A DNA stretch of 64,000 bases from the NCBI RefSeq assembly GCF_025567095.1, contig NZ_JAOQJH010000001.1; one strand, 5' to 3'. The translations under genes and the position numbers were made by a program. The notes beneath the pieces are model-generated. The model had not been told where the DNA came from. It did no database searches and saw nothing but the letters and a program-made list of their open reading frames with translations. Positions 61,244 to 64,000 of this stretch are shown here, in pieces. The number at the start of each line of letters is the position of its first letter. Position 1 is the stretch's first letter. The stretch comes from Anthropogastromicrobium aceti (GTDB lineage: Bacteria > Bacillota > Clostridia > Lachnospirales > Lachnospiraceae).

Positions 61244-61711
61244 TTATTTCTCAACCAAATGTTTAAGCAGCCCTTCACAGCCTCTGACAATATCTTCATA
61301 TGTGCGTCCAAACTCACCCGTGTACCATGGATCTGCAATATCACCCGGATCATCTGCAAACATAAGAAGTTTGTAGATTTTGTGCGCAGGATCACCACCT
61401 GCGATACGAATCATATTAGAAATATTCCGGTCATCCATCCCGATCAAATATTCATATTTTTCATAATCTGCACGACACATCTGTACTGCCCGCTTTTTGT
61501 CACAAGAAATTCCATGACGAGCTAACTCCTTTTTAGCTGGCGGATATACTGGATTTCCGATTCCATTCCAAATTTCCTCTGTACTAGTTGCGGCTGACTT
61601 GATTAAAAATTGATCTTCTAAACCATGTTTTTTGACCATTTCTTTAAAAATAAATTCAGCCATTGGGCTGCGGCAAATATTGCCGTGGCAAACAAATAAT
61701 ACTTTAATCAT
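61244..61711 (-). CDS. Low-molecular-weight protein-tyrosine-phosphatase
   Basis: 155 residues from the ATG at 61711 (GGAG 10 bases upstream): MIKVLFVCHGNICRSPMAEF, with the CxGNxCRSP phosphate loop (Cys nucleophile, Arg). The general acid Asp lies in FADDPGDIADPWYTGEFG. The family removes phosphate from tyrosine, as in control of capsule kinases, or from arginine in some Bacillota. A longer frame adds 13 residues without support. It is the last chromosomal-looking gene before the integrase. Confidence 0.93.
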   Translation of the reverse strand: MIKVLFVCHGNICRSPMAEFIFKEMVKKHGLEDQFLIKSAATSTEEIWNGIGNPVYPPAKKELARHGISCDKKRAVQMCRADYEKYEYLIGMDDRNISNMIRIAGGDPAHKIYKLLMFADDPGDIADPWYTGEFGRTYEDIVRGCEGLLKHLVEK

Positions 61712-61896
61712 CTTTTTATATCTCCATTTAAATCTTGTATTTCTTCTCAAACGCTTGATATTTCAGGGTTTTCCGACTTTTGAGTTTTCCTTTCTTTTCA
61801 AGGTATCTTCTCAAATCTTCTCGTATTTTCTTGTGTTTTTCCCTGCAATCTTGGTAAATCCGTTGGTAAAGCAAGCGTCCTTACCAATGGGCTTTT
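61712..61896. other. Probable boundary of the integrative element
   Basis: The gap between the phosphatase and integrase genes must contain the element end or attachment site if this is an integrated element. TTGGTAAATCC-GTTGGTAAAG is a short direct repeat, and TTGGTAA...TTACCAA is a hairpin followed by GGGCTTTTTT (61863-61899). No second copy of an attachment core can be seen because the other end is outside the window. Confidence 0.35.
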
Positions 61897-63096
61897 TTAA
61901 CTATTCGCTATCCGATATACTTCTTCCTTTGCATCATCAAAATTCACGTGGGTGTAAGTGTTCAAGGTTACACTGATGTCTGCGTGACCCATGATATACT
62001 GCAAGGTTTTCGGATTCATCCCGGATTTTGCCATATTAGAGCAAAAGGTGTGCCTGCATACATGAGGGGTAACTTTCGGCATCTGGATACGGTAAATCCT
62101 GTTGTATTTCTGAATGATATGCTCCATGTACTTCTCCCAGTGAAGGGCAACCATCGGCATATCGTTTTTATCCAAAAATAAAAATCCAGCGTATCCTTCC
62201 ACCATCGGTTCAACTTTTGGTGTCTTTCGGTTGGCAATAATTCTGCGAAAACACGCTGCGACAGCTTCCGTCATCGGCACATAGCGAATACCTTTGTCAG
62301 TTTTTGGTTCTTCAATTACATACTGCATCTGTGCAGTACGCTGTAACTGATGGTCTACCTTAATACGCATTTCTCCAAACTCAATCTCCGAAATCGTCAG
62401 CCCACAGAACTCTGAAATACGAAGCCCTGTGTGAAAAAGAATATAGATTGCATCATAGTATCTGCTGAAATGCTTATCCTCCTGAATAAACTTCAGCAAA
62501 TCTCTCTACTGCTTTCGGGTAATCGCTTCTCTGGTAACAGAATCATTAACAATGACGGATGCCAGCTCAAATTCAAATGGATTTTTGCGAAGCAGGTCAT
62601 CATCTACTGCCATCTGAAATGCTGGTCTGAGAACTCCCCGGATCGAATTAATGGAACTGTATCCTCGTCCATCAATTTGTTGGAGCTTAATCAACCATGC
62701 CTTTGCGTCTGACAAACGCACCTTATCAATTCGCAGATTCCCAAAACTCTCTTTTTTCAGCATATTGATGACCGTTTTATATCCGGCAACCGTATTGTGA
62801 CGAACTCCTGTTTTCAATGAAACATACTTTTCTACCAGTTCCAAAACAGTATAGTTGCCACCGTTGGTTACGATACGGTCAAACAAATCCGCTTCAATCT
62901 GTTTTTCTTTCTCACGCAGGGAAGACTCCCGCTTCTTCCCTTTTGGCATTGGGTCATTCTTGTCCAAACGCCAACTGTATACATTTTTCTCTTTTCCGTC
63001 CTCATCAATATAGTGGAACCGATACCTCCCATCTTTACGCTGGTACTCGCCCTCTCGCAAAATCCGATTACGGTTATCTCGTCTTTTCTCACTCAT
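61897..63096 (-). pseudogene. Tn916/Tn1549-type integrase interrupted by an in-frame amber stop
   Basis: Tyrosine recombinase of about 400 codons, starting at the ATG at 63096 (AAGGAGAGTTCACG) with MSEKRRDNRNRILREG, close to Tn916 Int. A TAG at 62506-62508 follows EAITRKQ, and the frame then continues without shift as RDLLKFIQEDKHF. The Arg of TGLRISEFCGL, His/Arg of TPHVCRHTFCSNM and Tyr of NTYTHVNF all lie after the stop. By comparison with Tn916 Int the stop sits at a Glu codon, consistent with GAG to TAG. It may be inactive, suppressed, or an assembly error. Confidence 0.9.
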
Positions 63097-63206
63097 CGTG
63101 AACTCTCCTTTCAAAAAAGAGAGCCAGACTTGCGCTCTTATCATAGCACAAATCCAGCTCTCCGCATAGTTATATCATGTGAAATCGGTAAATCTGTCAG
63201 CTCTGT

Positions 63207-63416
63207 TTACACAGCAGTAGCCTGATCCAGATACCTCTCAAATTTCTCACGCTTAATGAGGGCACGATTGCCATTCATCACATAAAAATCCTCATTGGGA
63301 TGTGTGTCAATAAGCGTTCTCAATTTTCCTTCGCCGATATGATAATATCTGGCTGCTTCCTCAATGGTAAGCGTATATCTACGCCACACCGGAATATCCG
63401 AGTAATTTTTTCCTTC
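63207..63416 (-). CDS. Excisionase (Tn916 Xis-like), N-terminus lost in the gap
   Basis: About 69 visible residues: YSDIPVWRRYTLTIEEAARYY, GEGKLRTLIDTHPNEDFYVM, NGNRALIKREKFERYLDQ. This is the winged-helix Xis of Tn916/Tn1549-type elements, which bends DNA for excision. The start codon falls at or inside the N-run at 63417. It lies 110 bases upstream of the integrase gene in the usual xis-int order. Confidence 0.9.
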   Translation of the reverse strand, partial: EGKNYSDIPVWRRYTLTIEEAARYYHIGEGKLRTLIDTHPNEDFYVMNGNRALIKREKFERYLDQATAV

Positions 63417-63753
63417 NNNNNNNNNNNNNNNNNNNNNNNNNNNNNNNNNNNNNNNNNNNNNNNNNNNNNNNNNNNNNNNNNNNNNNNNNNNNNNNNNNNN
63501 NNNNNNNNNNNNNNNNNNNNNNNNNNNNNNNNNNNNNNNNNNNNNNNNNNNNNNNNNNNNNNNNNNNNNNNNNNNNNNNNNNNNNNNNNNNNNNNNNNNN
63601 NNNNNNNNNNNNNNNNNNNNNNNNNNNNNNNNNNNNNNNNNNNNNNNNNNNNNNNNNNNNNNNNNNNNNNNNNNNNNNNNNNNNNNNNNNNNNNNNNNNN
63701 NNNNNNNNNNNNNNNNNNNNNNNNNNNNNNNNNNNNNNNNNNNNNNNNNNNNN
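63417..63753. other. Assembly gap (337 N)
   Basis: Unknown sequence. Frames drawn across it are not meaningful; the distance between flanking genes is only as good as the scaffold estimate. Confidence 0.99.
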
Positions 63754-64000
63754 TTTTGTCTGCCATATTCGGAAAACATTCTTGGGTTTGGGAAGTAGCG
63801 CCAGCCGGAAATGCACTGGTTCATAATCTCGTTGATTTCCCGGATTTCCCATTGCTTCGGCTCGTCAAAAGCATGGTTCAAGGCTTCCTTATAGAGCTGC
63901 TTGGAACAGACCATGCTCCCGATGTACTTATCAAGATACGCCTGTATCATTCCGGCTTTGGTGTCCTCCGGCATAAAATCCCGCTGGTGTTCTTTGAGAT
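63754..64000 (-). CDS. C-terminal part of a VapE-like protein (partial)
   Basis: The frame is open at the window edge and enters the gap at 63753. Visible: LKEHQRDFMPEDTKAGMIQAYL, CSKQLYKEALNHAF, QWEIREINEIMNQCISGWRY and FSEYGRQ. This matches the C-terminal winged-helix region of virulence-associated E (VapE) primase/helicase-like proteins carried by prophages and integrative elements. The internal Met at 63974 is not the start. Confidence 0.65.

Noticed and set aside
61863..61899. Defined attachment site of the integrative element
   Set aside because: Short repeats and a hairpin are present, but without the other element end no core sequence can be matched.
63207..63974. Single long frame running through the N-run
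   Set aside because: Artefact of translating N; the two ends belong to different proteins (excisionase and VapE-like).

Overview
The window looks like a chromosomal stretch of a gut Lachnospiraceae-type Clostridia (Bacillota). The basis is the low-to-moderate GC, AGGAGG-type ribosome sites on nearly every gene, a PolC-type polymerase, the uppS-cdsA-dxr-rseP-ispG-polC gene order, a class B sortase beside a giant VaFE-repeat surface protein, and a Tn916/Tn1549-like integrase module at the right edge. No species can be named from what is visible. A run of N (63417-63753) marks an assembly gap.

Layout. 1-9069 is a minus-strand core block: pyrH-frr (promoter at 9041-9069, terminator after frr), then uppS-cdsA-dxr-rseP-ispG-polC for isoprenoid, phospholipid and membrane-protease functions plus replication; polC runs off the left edge. 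After a 300-base island without a convincing gene come dapF and a ThyX-like protein (plus strand), which converge on dut. 11458-17752 is a folate one-carbon and purine block (purH, fchA-type cyclodeaminase, folD, a YgiQ radical SAM protein, glyA). A secreted, membrane-anchored protein of unknown role follows. 19753-29445 is one unbroken minus-strand run, pyrC-pyrF-pyrK-pyrD-pyrE, two tiny membrane proteins, an unknown protein, then purE-purM-purN-purD. It has a good promoter at 29488-29516, and the only clear terminator lies after purD, so pyrimidine and purine synthesis may share a transcript.

29621-37882 is accessory: a MATE exporter, a LURP-one protein, a flagellin lysine N-methylase homologue, a methyltransferase next to a tyrosine-recombinase homologue that appears to have lost its catalytic residues (this pair is bracketed by a perfect 24-base direct repeat), a small Cys-containing protein, an ABC-F ATPase and a 2-hydroxyacid dehydrogenase. 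Three tRNA genes (Phe, Gly-UCC, Gly-GCC) share one promoter. 38363-51007 is a surface module: class B sortase, a protein of about 3000 residues (degenerate subtilase domain, probable thioester domain, four SpaA-like domains, 13 VaFE repeats, TGD anchor), a His/Trp-repeat secreted protein, and an HTH-Fic fusion whose promoter contains a 16-base palindrome.

51065-60248 is a carbohydrate module: AraC regulator, divergent GH127 beta-L-arabinofuranosidase, DUF218 protein, NhaC antiporter, MATE exporter, DUF4091 protein and an UlaG-like metallo-hydrolase with a structured leader. 60351-61243 holds a probable gene remnant and copies of a hairpin repeat also found after the first MATE gene. The window ends in a low-molecular-weight phosphatase and the edge of an integrative element whose integrase carries an in-frame amber stop. 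The most unusual points are the recombinase/direct-repeat unit, the giant adhesin with its pseudo-protease and block-duplicated repeats, and the self-regulated-looking HTH-Fic protein with a Lys in its Fic motif.
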